Of a stretch of DNA of 64,000 nt, positions 17,246 to 25,479 are shown one piece after another. The notes below the pieces were generated by a model, which was given only the letters and a program-made list of their open reading frames with translations, searched no databases and was not told the DNA's origin. The DNA comes from Alloyangia mangrovi. Its GTDB lineage: Bacteria > Pseudomonadota > Alphaproteobacteria > Rhodobacterales > Rhodobacteraceae. The position numbers and the translations under genes are program-made. Within the stretch, counting starts at the first letter, position 1, and each line of letters begins with the position of its first letter. Location of the stretch: contig NZ_NTHN02000028.1 in assembly GCF_002300555.2 (NCBI RefSeq), forward strand, positions 1 through 64,000. The letters are read 5' to 3'.

Positions 17246-18616
17246 ATGGGCGACAGTGTCAGCACCGCGCCCCGGACCCGGCGCGAGCAGGACAGCCTGG
17301 GGCCGATGGAGGTTCCGGTGAATGCGCTCTACGGCGCGCAGACCGCGCGCGCCGTAGAGAATTTCCCGATCTCCGGCATCACCCTCGAGCAGTTCCCGCC
17401 GCTCATCCGGGCTCTGGCGCAGGTCAAGCAGGCCGCCGCCCGTGCAAATGCCGCGCTGGGTCGCATGACGCAGGCCAAGGCGGATGTCATATCGAAGGTC
17501 TGCGATGAGATCATCGCAGGCCATCACCACCGGCATTTTCCGGTCGACGTGCTGCAGGGAGGTGCCGGAACCTCGAGCAACATGAACGTGAACGAGGTCA
17601 TCGCCAATCGCGGGCTGGAATTGATGGGGCTGCCCTGCGGCTCCTACGAGCATCTGCACCCGAATGACGATGTGAACCGCGCGCAGTCGACGAATGATGT
17701 CTACCCGACCGCGGTCCGCATCGCCCTGATGACGGCTGTTCCACTCTTGATGTCCGCGCTTGAAGACCTGGCCGACGCTTATGACCGCAAGGGCGACGCC
17801 TTCGAGGGCATCCGCAAACTCGGCAGGACCGAATTGCAGGACGCGGTTCCGATGACCCTTGGGGCCGAGATGCGCGCCTACGGCCACACGCTCCGCGAAG
17901 ACGTGGCACGGTTGCAGGCGGCGATCGGGCTGCTGTCCGAGGTCAACCTTGGCGGCACGGCGATCGGAACCCGGGTTGCCGCAACGCCCGAATTCCAGAG
18001 CCTTGCCCTGGCCGAGCTGCGGCGGATCACCGGGCTGGCGCTGACGCCTTCCAGTGACCTGATCGAGGCGAGCTGGGACGTCGGGGTCTTTGTCCACCTC
18101 TCCGGCAACTTCAAACGCCTGGCGACCAAGCTTTCGAAGATGGCAAGCGACCTGCGGCTGCTTTCCTCCGGGCCGCGCGGCGGCCTGGGCGAAATATCTC
18201 TGCCCCCAATGCAGCCCGGATCGTCGCTGATGCCGGGCAAGGCAAACCCGGTGATCCCCGAGATGGTCAACCAGGTGGCGTTTCAGGTCATCGGCATCGA
18301 CGTCAGCATCACCTGCGCCGCAGAGGGCGGGCAGCTGCAGCTCAACCCGTTCGAGCCATTGATCGCCTATGGGCTGCTGCATGCCGTGCAACTGCTGCGC
18401 AATGCGGTAGAGACCCTGCGCCTGCGCTGCGTCGAGGGGATCGAGGCGCGGCCCGCCCGGTGCGCCGCGCATCTGTCGGCCAGCACCGCCAATTTCGCGG
18501 CGCTGGTTCCCGAAATCGGGTATGACAATGCCTCGGCACTCGCCCGCGATATGATGGAGAGCGGCGAAGACTGGGACGCCTTCGCCAAGCGGCGCGGTCT
18601 GCCCACCCGCGGTTGA
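17246..18616 (+). CDS. Aspartase/fumarase-superfamily lyase (AspA-like)
   Basis: 456 residues with the three conserved regions of the superfamily: the TSSNMNVNEVIANR block, HPNDDVNRAQSTNDVYPTA, and the mobile signature loop GSSLMPGKANPVIPE with the catalytic Ser. Tetrameric enzymes of this family eliminate ammonia, water or an amine from succinyl compounds to give fumarate. The loop is the aspartase/fumarase C form, but a role in a sugar-uptake regulon suggests an N-substituted aspartate rather than housekeeping aspartate. A second AspA-like gene lies 20 kb away. Start chosen after the cupin-like stop with an AAGGGC SD. Confidence 0.88.
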   Translation: MGDSVSTAPRTRREQDSLGPMEVPVNALYGAQTARAVENFPISGITLEQFPPLIRALAQVKQAAARANAALGRMTQAKADVISKVCDEIIAGHHHRHFPVDVLQGGAGTSSNMNVNEVIANRGLELMGLPCGSYEHLHPNDDVNRAQSTNDVYPTAVRIALMTAVPLLMSALEDLADAYDRKGDAFEGIRKLGRTELQDAVPMTLGAEMRAYGHTLREDVARLQAAIGLLSEVNLGGTAIGTRVAATPEFQSLALAELRRITGLALTPSSDLIEASWDVGVFVHLSGNFKRLATKLSKMASDLRLLSSGPRGGLGEISLPPMQPGSSLMPGKANPVIPEMVNQVAFQVIGIDVSITCAAEGGQLQLNPFEPLIAYGLLHAVQLLRNAVETLRLRCVEGIEARPARCAAHLSASTANFAALVPEIGYDNASALARDMMESGEDWDAFAKRRGLPTRG

Positions 18617-18622
18617 GCGGCA

Positions 18623-18652
18623 TCCCGCAGCGTGCCGGCGGCGGCTGCGGGA
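18623..18652. terminator. Bidirectional terminator hairpin between convergent genes
   Basis: Nine-bp inverted repeat TCCCGCAGC / GCTGCGGGA with a 12-base loop, in the 49-base gap where the AspA-like and TIM-barrel genes converge. No long T-run on either side; called from stem strength and position. Confidence 0.65.
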
Positions 18653-18665
18653 CACCCTTGCGAGG

Positions 18666-19538
18666 TTACAGGATGGTCCGCGCCATCAGGTCGTGCAACT
18701 CGCGGGCCACGGCAAAGCTGTTGTCCTGATGCTGGCGGCGGCAGAACAGCTCGCAGCTCCACCAGCCTTGGTAACCGGTCGCCTTGACTGCATCGGTCCA
18801 TTCGCGCAGGTCCAGCACCCCCTGCCCTGTGGCCACGTCGCGCAGCACGGCCTCATTCGGCAAACCGCCCTGATGGGCGCGGGAGTCGCAGAAGTGGACG
18901 CCGTAGATAAGCTCGCTGTCCAGCCGCGACACTTCGTCGGGCGTGTTGCCGGAGGCGTAACAATGCCAGAAGTCGACAACCATCCGCAGGTTGTCGCGAC
19001 CGGCGCGGCGCAGAAGCTCGACTTGATCGGCCAGAGTGTTGAACGGTAGCCAGGCCAATGCCTCGAGGTAGACGATCAGCCCCTGCCCCGCCGCCAGATC
19101 AGCTAGCGCCGCCAAATTGTCGACTAGGACGCGCCGCTGTTCGTCTCGCGGCAGACCAAGGACGCCGCGATAGCCGGGCCACGCCGCGCCCTGGCTTGAT
19201 GCCTGCGCGGCGCGAAGGTCGACTGGCCCGGTGATGACCTGAACGCCTTTAGCCCCGGCGATCTCGGCCAAGGCAAAAAGGTTCTCGGCATCACGCATGA
19301 GCGCGGCGCGGTCGGTACCGTGGCGCTCTATGTCCATAAGGAAGCCGATTCCGGGAACCTCCACCTCCGCGAACCTCGAGGCCAGATCCGCCTCGGAGAA
19401 ACCGGCCTCGAGCATCGCGCGCATCTTGGCCGCCGAGACCTCTAACCCGGAAAAGCCGGTTCGCTGCATGATCTCGAGGTCCATTGCCAAGGTTGCCTCT
19501 TTAGAAGCCAGCCCGTGATAGATCAGTGTCTGCACCAC
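18666..19538 (-). CDS. Sugar-phosphate isomerase/epimerase-like TIM-barrel protein
   Basis: 290 residues of the xylose-isomerase-like (AP endonuclease family 2) barrel. The metal-site elements appear in order: YLEALAW (Glu), MVVDFWHCY (Asp, His), YGVHFCDSRAHQ (His) and WWSCELFC (Glu). Relatives include hydroxypyruvate isomerases and IolE/IolI-type inositol enzymes, which isomerise or dehydrate sugar-like ketones using a divalent metal. It is transcribed divergently from a GMC oxidoreductase, with a predicted XRE site between, so it probably acts on the GMC product. Confidence 0.78.
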   Translation of the reverse strand: MVQTLIYHGLASKEATLAMDLEIMQRTGFSGLEVSAAKMRAMLEAGFSEADLASRFAEVEVPGIGFLMDIERHGTDRAALMRDAENLFALAEIAGAKGVQVITGPVDLRAAQASSQGAAWPGYRGVLGLPRDEQRRVLVDNLAALADLAAGQGLIVYLEALAWLPFNTLADQVELLRRAGRDNLRMVVDFWHCYASGNTPDEVSRLDSELIYGVHFCDSRAHQGGLPNEAVLRDVATGQGVLDLREWTDAVKATGYQGWWSCELFCRRQHQDNSFAVARELHDLMARTIL

Positions 19539-19632
19539 CAGTTCCTCCGCTGTGATGGCGCCAGACGTAGCCGAACAAGCAGACGTCGCGCAAGAAATAA
19601 TCTCATTTATGTATTTATTTTCATATACTTAT

Positions 19633-19669
19633 TCGCATCTTTGCGCATAAGGTGCGTCACTTTGCGAGG
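19633..19669. promoter_or_regulatory. Predicted XRE-regulator operator 3
   Basis: The gap between the divergent isomerase and GMC genes contains TGCGTCA at 19653 followed by TTTGCGAGG, matching the pattern TGCGTCAnTTTGCG of the two other sites. Related half-elements (TCGCAT, TGCGCA) lie 10-20 bases upstream in nearly the same helical phase. The match is weaker than at sites 1 and 2. Confidence 0.6.
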
Positions 19670-19764
19670 GTTTTTGATCTCCTGCGAAATTGTCCTTTAA
19701 GCAAGGGCTCTCCTATGGTTCAGCCGCCCCCCGAGCATTCGGACCATTAAGCGGAGAGCAGATC

Positions 19765-21348
19765 ATGCAGAGCGTCGATTACGTCATTGTTGGGGGCGGC
19801 TCCACCGGATGCGTGGTGGCTTCCCGCCTGAGTGAAAACCAGTCCTGCGAAGTCGCGCTTCTCGAAGAAGGTCCGCGCGACCGCAATCCGTACATTCACA
19901 TCCCCGGCGCGTACTACAAGACGGCGCAAGGGCCCTTGCTGAAACGGTACGAATGGGAAGCGCGGCCGGAACAACAGCGTCCTGAGCGCGAAACCATGGT
20001 CCAGGCGCGTGTGCTGGGCGGCGGCAGCTCCGTCAATGCGATGATCTACATCCGCGGGAACCCGCAGGACTATGACGGCTGGGCCAGCGCAGGAGCCGAA
20101 GGTTGGTCCTACGAGGACGTGTTGCCCTATTTCCGCAAGTCCGAAAGCAACAACCGCTTCGCCGGCGAGACCCACGGGACCGATGGACCGCTGAAGGTCT
20201 CAGATATCGACTCGATCCATCCCCTGACCCGGGCCTGGCTCCAAGCCTGTCAGCAACAGGGCCTACCCTTCAATCCGGACTTCAACAGCGGCACGCAGGC
20301 CGGAACGGGGTTGTACCAGATCACCTCGCGCGGGCGGCGGCGGTCTTCGGCGGCGGTGGCCTATCTGCACCCGGCGCTTGCGCGTCGGAACCTTCAGGTG
20401 AAAACGGGCGCGCAGGTGACCCGTGTCATCGTCGAGAATGGCCGCGCAACCGGCGTTGAATTCCTGCAGGGCGGCAAGCGCCGGGTCCTGATGGCACGGG
20501 AGGAGGTCATCTTGAGTGCCGGTGCCGTCGCGACGCCGCATCTGATGATGCGTTCCGGCCTCGGTCCGGCGGACGTGTTGCAGCGCCATGGTATCGCGGT
20601 GCAACAGGATCTTCCGGGGGTGGGGCAGAACCTGCAGGACCACATCGAGATCTCGCTCGTCTACCAACTAAACGGCCCGCACAGCTACGACCGCTACAAG
20701 AAACTGCATTGGAAGGCCCTTGCCGGGCTCGAGTACCTGATGTTCGGCAAGGGTCCGGCAGTTTCGAACCTGATCGAAGGCGGCGCCTTCTGGTGGGGCG
20801 ACAAGAGCGAGGCCCTACCCGATTGCCAGTTCTTTCTGGTCTGCGGCGCCGGTATCGAGGAAGGCGTCGATGGTGTCCCCGGCGGCAATGGCTGTACGGT
20901 GAACCTTGGACAGGTCCGTCCCTACTCGCGCGGCGAAGTCACCTTGCGCAGCGGCGACTCCGAGGCCGCCCCGATCATTCGCCCGAACTATTTCGGAGAT
21001 CCGCGCGATCTGGAGGCGGTCACCGATGCCACGCTCTTCGCAATGGACGTGATGGAGCAGCCCGCAATCTCCCGCTTTGTCGAACGGCGCCACGTTCCGG
21101 ATGCCACGCGCAGCACGCGCGACAGCATCCGGCAGTTCTGCCAGCGCGAAGCACACGCCGCGCTGCACCCCTGCGGCACTGCCCGAATAGGGAAAGACAA
21201 CATGGCGGTGGTCGACCCCTCGTTGCGCGTGCACGGGGTGGACGGGCTCCGCGTTGCCGACGCATCGGTGATGCCGAACATCGTCTCGGGAAATTTGAAC
21301 GCCGTCTGCATGATGATCGGGGAAAAGGCGGCAGATCTGATGAGCTGA
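19765..21348 (+). CDS. GMC oxidoreductase (choline dehydrogenase-like)
   Basis: 527 residues. FAD-binding VGGGSTGCVVASRLSE, first GMC signature (ARVLGGGSSVNAMIYIRG, then NPQDYDGW), second signature SAGAVATPHLMMRSG, and C-terminal active-site HPCGTARIG with the paired Asn in SGNLNAVCMM. No signal peptide. Members oxidise primary alcohols such as choline, glucose or polyols. The start at 19765 (GGAG SD) is preferred over an upstream reading. Linked to the XRE regulon by the site in its promoter. Confidence 0.9.
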   Translation: MQSVDYVIVGGGSTGCVVASRLSENQSCEVALLEEGPRDRNPYIHIPGAYYKTAQGPLLKRYEWEARPEQQRPERETMVQARVLGGGSSVNAMIYIRGNPQDYDGWASAGAEGWSYEDVLPYFRKSESNNRFAGETHGTDGPLKVSDIDSIHPLTRAWLQACQQQGLPFNPDFNSGTQAGTGLYQITSRGRRRSSAAVAYLHPALARRNLQVKTGAQVTRVIVENGRATGVEFLQGGKRRVLMAREEVILSAGAVATPHLMMRSGLGPADVLQRHGIAVQQDLPGVGQNLQDHIEISLVYQLNGPHSYDRYKKLHWKALAGLEYLMFGKGPAVSNLIEGGAFWWGDKSEALPDCQFFLVCGAGIEEGVDGVPGGNGCTVNLGQVRPYSRGEVTLRSGDSEAAPIIRPNYFGDPRDLEAVTDATLFAMDVMEQPAISRFVERRHVPDATRSTRDSIRQFCQREAHAALHPCGTARIGKDNMAVVDPSLRVHGVDGLRVADASVMPNIVSGNLNAVCMMIGEKAADLMS

Positions 21349-21376
21349 TGCGAGCATCCGCATCGCCGCCAAATGG

Positions 21377-21406
21377 TGCCCCGCGATCCGGATAGGTCGC
21401 GGGGCA
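21377..21406 (+). terminator. Terminator-like hairpin after the GMC gene
   Basis: Perfect 10-bp inverted repeat TGCCCCGCGA / TCGCGGGGCA with a 10-base loop, 29 bases after the GMC stop. No poly-T follows, but the stem is strong and the next gene has its own promoter region. Confidence 0.65.
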
Positions 21407-21556
21407 ACCGCGCATCTAGGCCCCCCATCTGACCCTTCGCGCCTCAGACAGCACCGGAGACCTCTGGGTTCGCCTTCGAAAGTTTGCCTCGGGCCGGTGC
21501 TACTGCTCGGCATTTCCGGCTCCTAACGATCCGTACATGCTACACTTTTGTAACGT

Positions 21557-21605
21557 CATAAGTTTCAGCTTATGCCTTGCCCGCCGAAATTGTCGTTTGC
21601 GACAA
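21557..21605. promoter_or_regulatory. Two palindromes upstream of the TRAP operon
   Basis: CATAAG-N6-CTTATG (21557-21574) and TTGTCG-N4-CGACAA (21590-21605) lie 64-112 bases before the DctP start. The first has the spacing of a LysR-type box and would suit the LysR gene at the operon end. The second looks like an independent operator. The rest of the roughly 260-base gap after the GMC terminator shows no gene. Confidence 0.5.
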
Positions 21606-21668
21606 GGCCCCCTCTGCCGCGACATCATCGTCACACAAAGAACCATAATTTCGCTAGCAGGGAGCACC

Positions 21669-22673
21669 ATGAAACAAATATTCGCATCTGCCGCAGCCAT
21701 CGCAATCTTCGCATCACTCGGCAGCGCCGCCTTCGCCGCCGGCGAGCACCGCCTCGTGCTGACCAGCGAGGCCGGCGACCGCGAGAGCCCTGTGGGCAAG
21801 GCCATGACCACCTGGGCCGAAAAGATCGGCGAGAAGTCCGACGGCCGCATCCGCGTCGATGTGTTCTTCCAGGGCGAGCTTGGCGGCCAGCAGGAGCTCT
21901 TCGACCAGTTCGTGCGCGGCAACGTCGACATGATGATCACCTGGCCGCAGACCTCCTATGACCAGCGCATGTCGGTGATGTTCACGCCCTACCTCGTGAT
22001 GGGCTGGGACGACGCGATCGAAAGCTACGCCGAAGACGGCTGGGTCAGCGAGGTCGTACAGCCGATCTACAACGACATGGGCCTGCATTACTTCGGCCCC
22101 TTCCCCGAGGGCTTCGGCGGCATCGCCACAAAGGGCGCCTATGCCACCTCCTTCGAGGACGCGCAGGGCATGAAGGTCCGCTCGCAGCCGATCTTCCCGC
22201 TGCCGCAGACCGTCCAGGCAATGGGCTTCCAGGCTGTGCCGATCGACTGGTCCGAGGTCTATACCTCGATCCAGACCGGCGTGGTCGATGGCGACAGCTC
22301 GAACGTGATCTACTGGGACGTCGAATACTTCGGTGACCAACTCGACTACTTCGTGCAGTCCTCGCACAACTTCTCGACCTTCTACCTGCTGATGAACGAA
22401 GGCAGCTGGAGCAACCTCGACGAAGAGGATCAGGGCATACTGAGCGACGCCGCCAGCGAGGTGATCACCACGCAGTTCCAGGCGGCCCGCGCCGAGGACG
22501 AGAAGTGGATCAAGACGGCGCAGGAGCGCGGCATGGAATACATCGTGCCGACCGCCGAGCAAAAGGGCGCCTGGGTCGAGCGCGTCCGCGCCGAGGTCTG
22601 GCCGCAGATCGAAGAGGTCGTCGGCACCGAGATCATGGACAAGGTCCGCGCCAACGCCTCGACCCCCGAGTAA
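21669..22673 (+). CDS. TRAP transporter substrate-binding protein (DctP family)
   Basis: 334 residues with a cleavable signal peptide (ending SAAFAAGEH). The DctP fold includes ITWPQTSYDQRMSVMFTPYL, GMKVRSQPIFPLPQTVQAMG and the helix-strand VYTSIQTGVVDGDSSN, in which the conserved Arg of GMKVR normally binds a carboxylate. A carboxylic-acid ligand is thus likely. Periplasmic. First gene of a TRAP operon, SD AGGGAG. Confidence 0.93.
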   Translation: MKQIFASAAAIAIFASLGSAAFAAGEHRLVLTSEAGDRESPVGKAMTTWAEKIGEKSDGRIRVDVFFQGELGGQQELFDQFVRGNVDMMITWPQTSYDQRMSVMFTPYLVMGWDDAIESYAEDGWVSEVVQPIYNDMGLHYFGPFPEGFGGIATKGAYATSFEDAQGMKVRSQPIFPLPQTVQAMGFQAVPIDWSEVYTSIQTGVVDGDSSNVIYWDVEYFGDQLDYFVQSSHNFSTFYLLMNEGSWSNLDEEDQGILSDAASEVITTQFQAARAEDEKWIKTAQERGMEYIVPTAEQKGAWVERVRAEVWPQIEEVVGTEIMDKVRANASTPE

Positions 22674-22683
22674 GGCCGCCGTC

Positions 22684-22708
22684 CGGGCGCAGGCACGCCC
22701 TGCGCCCG
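22684..22708 (+). terminator. Hairpin between DctP and DctQ genes
   Basis: Nine-bp perfect stem CGGGCGCAG / CTGCGCCCG with a seven-base loop, directly after the DctP stop and without a U-run. Likely raises binding-protein expression relative to the membrane subunits. Confidence 0.65.
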
Positions 22709-22740
22709 CTCCCCTCCCTCTATGCAAGGATCCGGAGATC

Positions 22741-23232
22741 ATGGTGCCCTTTCTGTCCCGTCTCGATCAGCTTCTCGGTTTCGTGCTGAAAGCCGTCGTC
22801 GTGCTGACCGGTCTCGCCGTCGCGGTGATGCTGGTGGTCGGCATCTTCTTTCGCTCGGCGCTCGAGCACCCGGTGTTCGGGCTCGAAGAGATCGTCCTCT
22901 TCAGCGTGATGTGGTTCTACATGTGCGGCGCGGTGCTCGCCTCGCGCGAGCGCTCGCATCTCGCCGCGGACTTCATGTCGGTCATGGTGAGCGATCCGCG
23001 CAAGCTGCGGATCATCGGCACCGTGACCACCGCCATCTCGCTCGTGCTGGCGATCTTCTTCACCGCCTGGGCCTGGAGCCTCGTCTCCTGGGGCATCGAG
23101 CGCGGCCAGAGCACGCCGGTCTTCTCGCTGCCGATGTGGGTCAGCCAGGCCAGCCTGCTCTTCGCGGCGGTCTGCTTCGTTCTCTACCTCGCGCGGGACC
23201 TGGTCCGCGACCTCAGCGGCAAGGAGTACTGA
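22741..23232 (+). CDS. TRAP transporter small permease (DctQ family)
   Basis: 163 residues with four predicted transmembrane helices. The conserved pattern FGLEEIVLFSVMWFYMCGAVLASRE between helices two and three is diagnostic of DctQ subunits. Together with DctP and DctM it forms a sodium-driven uptake system. Spacing to the next gene is three bases. Confidence 0.92.
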   Translation: MVPFLSRLDQLLGFVLKAVVVLTGLAVAVMLVVGIFFRSALEHPVFGLEEIVLFSVMWFYMCGAVLASRERSHLAADFMSVMVSDPRKLRIIGTVTTAISLVLAIFFTAWAWSLVSWGIERGQSTPVFSLPMWVSQASLLFAAVCFVLYLARDLVRDLSGKEY

Positions 23233-23235
23233 CCG

Positions 23236-24534
23236 ATGGGAGCCGTCTACGCAATTCTCGCCGTCGTGGCGCTCATGATGCTGGGCGTGCCGGTGGTGTT
23301 CTCCTTTGCCGCCATGACGCTGGTGCTGTCGCTGGCCTATGACGTCGATATCTCGTCGCTGATGACCACCGGCTTCTGGTCGGTCAACTCGATCATCCTC
23401 ACTGCGCTGCCGCTCTTCGTGATGACCGGCTACCTGATGCAGTCGGGCGGGCTGGCGCGGCGGCTGGTGGAATTCGTCGAGACCCTCGTCGGGCGCTCGC
23501 GCACCGGCATGGGCACCTCGATGGTGGTGGCCTGCGGCGTCTTCGGAGCGATCTCGGGCACCGGCTCGGCGGCAGTCGCCTCGATCGGGTCGATCATGAT
23601 CGACCCGATGGAAAAGCACGGCTACAGCCGCGGCTACACCTCGGCGCTGCTCGGCATCTCGTCGCTGCTGGGGCTGCTGATCCCGCCGTCGATCACCATG
23701 ATCCTCTTTGCCGTGGTCACCAAGCAATCGGTCGCCGCCTGCTTCCTCGCCACCATCGGCCCGGGCATCCTGCTAATGATCGTGCTCTCGGTGCTGAACG
23801 CGCTGCACGTCAGGCGCACGGGCGGCAACAGCAAGGACGTGATGAGCTGGGCGGTGCGCGCTCGCGCCATCGGCTCGGACGGCTGGAAGGCCGCCCCCGC
23901 CCTGCTCCTGCCGGTGCTGATCCTCGGCGGCATCTACGGCGGCATCTTCACCCCCACCGAAGCCGCAGCGCTCTCGGTCGTCTACGCCATCCCCGTCGGC
24001 TTCTTCGTCTACCGCGAGCTGACGCTGAAGAGCCTGTTCTCGGCGGTGGTCGAGGCGGCGACAACCACGGGCGTCATCATGATCATCCTGGTTTTCAGCT
24101 TCGTCGCCTCGCGCATCTTCACCTTCGAGCGCGTGCCGCAGGCGCTGACCGACCTGCTGCTCGGCACCTTCGAGAGCCCCATTCTGATCCTGCTTCTGGT
24201 CAACGTCTTCCTGATCCTGCTCGGCATGATCATGGACGACGTCAGCGTGATCGCCATCATCAGCCCGCTGGTGGTGCCGGTGATGCAGTCGATCGGCGTC
24301 GACCCGGTGCATTTCGCCGCGATCATCGGCACCTCGGTGGTGATTGGCGCGAACAGCCCGCCGATGGCCCCAATCCTCTTCATGGCCTGCCGCGTCGGCA
24401 AGGTCGGGATGAAGGACGTGATCCGCCCCGCGCTCTTTTTCATGACCTTCGCCGCGCTCCCCGTCATGCTGGTGACGACCTACTGGCCGGACCTCTCGCT
24501 CTTCCTGCCGCGCGCCGCCGGCTACCTGCCCTGA
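23236..24534 (+). CDS. TRAP transporter large permease (DctM family)
   Basis: 432 residues, strongly hydrophobic throughout, about 12 transmembrane segments in two repeats. DctM features include GAISGTGSAAVASIGSIM, GLLIPPSITMILFAVVT and the second-half LVNVFLILLGMIMDDVSV, which frames the ion-binding site. It is the transport channel of the system. Confidence 0.94.
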   Translation: MGAVYAILAVVALMMLGVPVVFSFAAMTLVLSLAYDVDISSLMTTGFWSVNSIILTALPLFVMTGYLMQSGGLARRLVEFVETLVGRSRTGMGTSMVVACGVFGAISGTGSAAVASIGSIMIDPMEKHGYSRGYTSALLGISSLLGLLIPPSITMILFAVVTKQSVAACFLATIGPGILLMIVLSVLNALHVRRTGGNSKDVMSWAVRARAIGSDGWKAAPALLLPVLILGGIYGGIFTPTEAAALSVVYAIPVGFFVYRELTLKSLFSAVVEAATTTGVIMIILVFSFVASRIFTFERVPQALTDLLLGTFESPILILLLVNVFLILLGMIMDDVSVIAIISPLVVPVMQSIGVDPVHFAAIIGTSVVIGANSPPMAPILFMACRVGKVGMKDVIRPALFFMTFAALPVMLVTTYWPDLSLFLPRAAGYLP

Positions 24535-24556
24535 TCTCCTTCCGAAAGGTGACACC

Positions 24557-25475
24557 ATGACCTTCAGACTGACACTCGAGGGGATCTACACCCCGCTCGT
24601 TACCCCGCTGAACGCGGACGGCTCGTTCAACCTGGGTCGCCTCGCCGACCTCGTGGAGCACCTCATCGAAAAGGGTGTGCACGGCCTGATCTCGGGCGGC
24701 TCTACCGGCGAGAACTACGCGCAGACCGTCGAAGAACGGCTGCAGCTGGCGAAGTTCATCACCGAGGCCAGCAAGGGCCGCCTGCCGGTCATCATCGGCA
24801 CCGGCGCCATGCGCACCGAGGACAGCCTTGCGCTGGCCAGGGGCGCGCGAGAGATGGGCGCCGATGCGCTGCTGCTCGGGACGCCCCCCCTACTCGGTGC
24901 CGACCGAGCGCGAGAACGCGCTGAACGCTCTGGCCATCGACCGTGCCGCCGACCTGCCGATCATCCTCTACAACTACCCCGGCCGGATGGGCGTCAACAT
25001 GGGCGAGGAGTTCCTCAACCGCGTCTGCCGCTCGCGCAACGTGATCGGCATCAAGGAAAGCTCGGGCGACATCAACCGCGTCCACCTGCTGGCCCGCGAC
25101 TACCCGCACATCCAGATGTCCTGCGGCATGGACGACCAGGCGCTGGAGTTCTTCGCCTGGGGCGCGCGCAGCTGGATCTGCGCCGGCTCGAACTTCCTGC
25201 CCGAGGAACACGTCTACCTCTACGAGACCTGCGTGGTGAACGGCGACTTCGTGAAGGGCCGCAGGATCATGTCGGCGATGATGCCGCTGATGCGTGTGCT
25301 CGAGCAGGGCGGCAAGTTCATCCAATGCGTCAAGCACGGCACCAGCGTGCAGGCGGTGCCCACCGGCGGCATGCGCCCGCCGCTCAAGGGGCTCAACATC
25401 GACGAGAAGCGCGAGCTCGAACAGGTGATCCGCGTGCTCAAGACCACCATCGCAGACATCAAGGCAGGGAACTGA
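24557..25475 (+). CDS. DapA-family (dihydrodipicolinate synthase-like) lyase, +1 frameshift as read
   Basis: About 305 residues once a single extra C is removed from the C7 run at 24894-24900. The first frame ends its match at LLGTPP, and the second resumes with YSVPTERENAL. Class I lyase features are all present: GGSTGEN substrate loop, YNYPG (active-site Tyr) and GIKESSGD (Schiff-base Lys). The family includes pyruvate-condensing aldolases and dehydratases/deaminases such as 1-pyrroline-4-hydroxy-2-carboxylate deaminase and 5-keto-4-deoxyglucarate dehydratase. Followed four bases later by an aldehyde dehydrogenase, which fits a product semialdehyde. The frameshift is probably a sequencing error. 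Confidence 0.85.
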
Positions 25476-25479
25476 TCCT

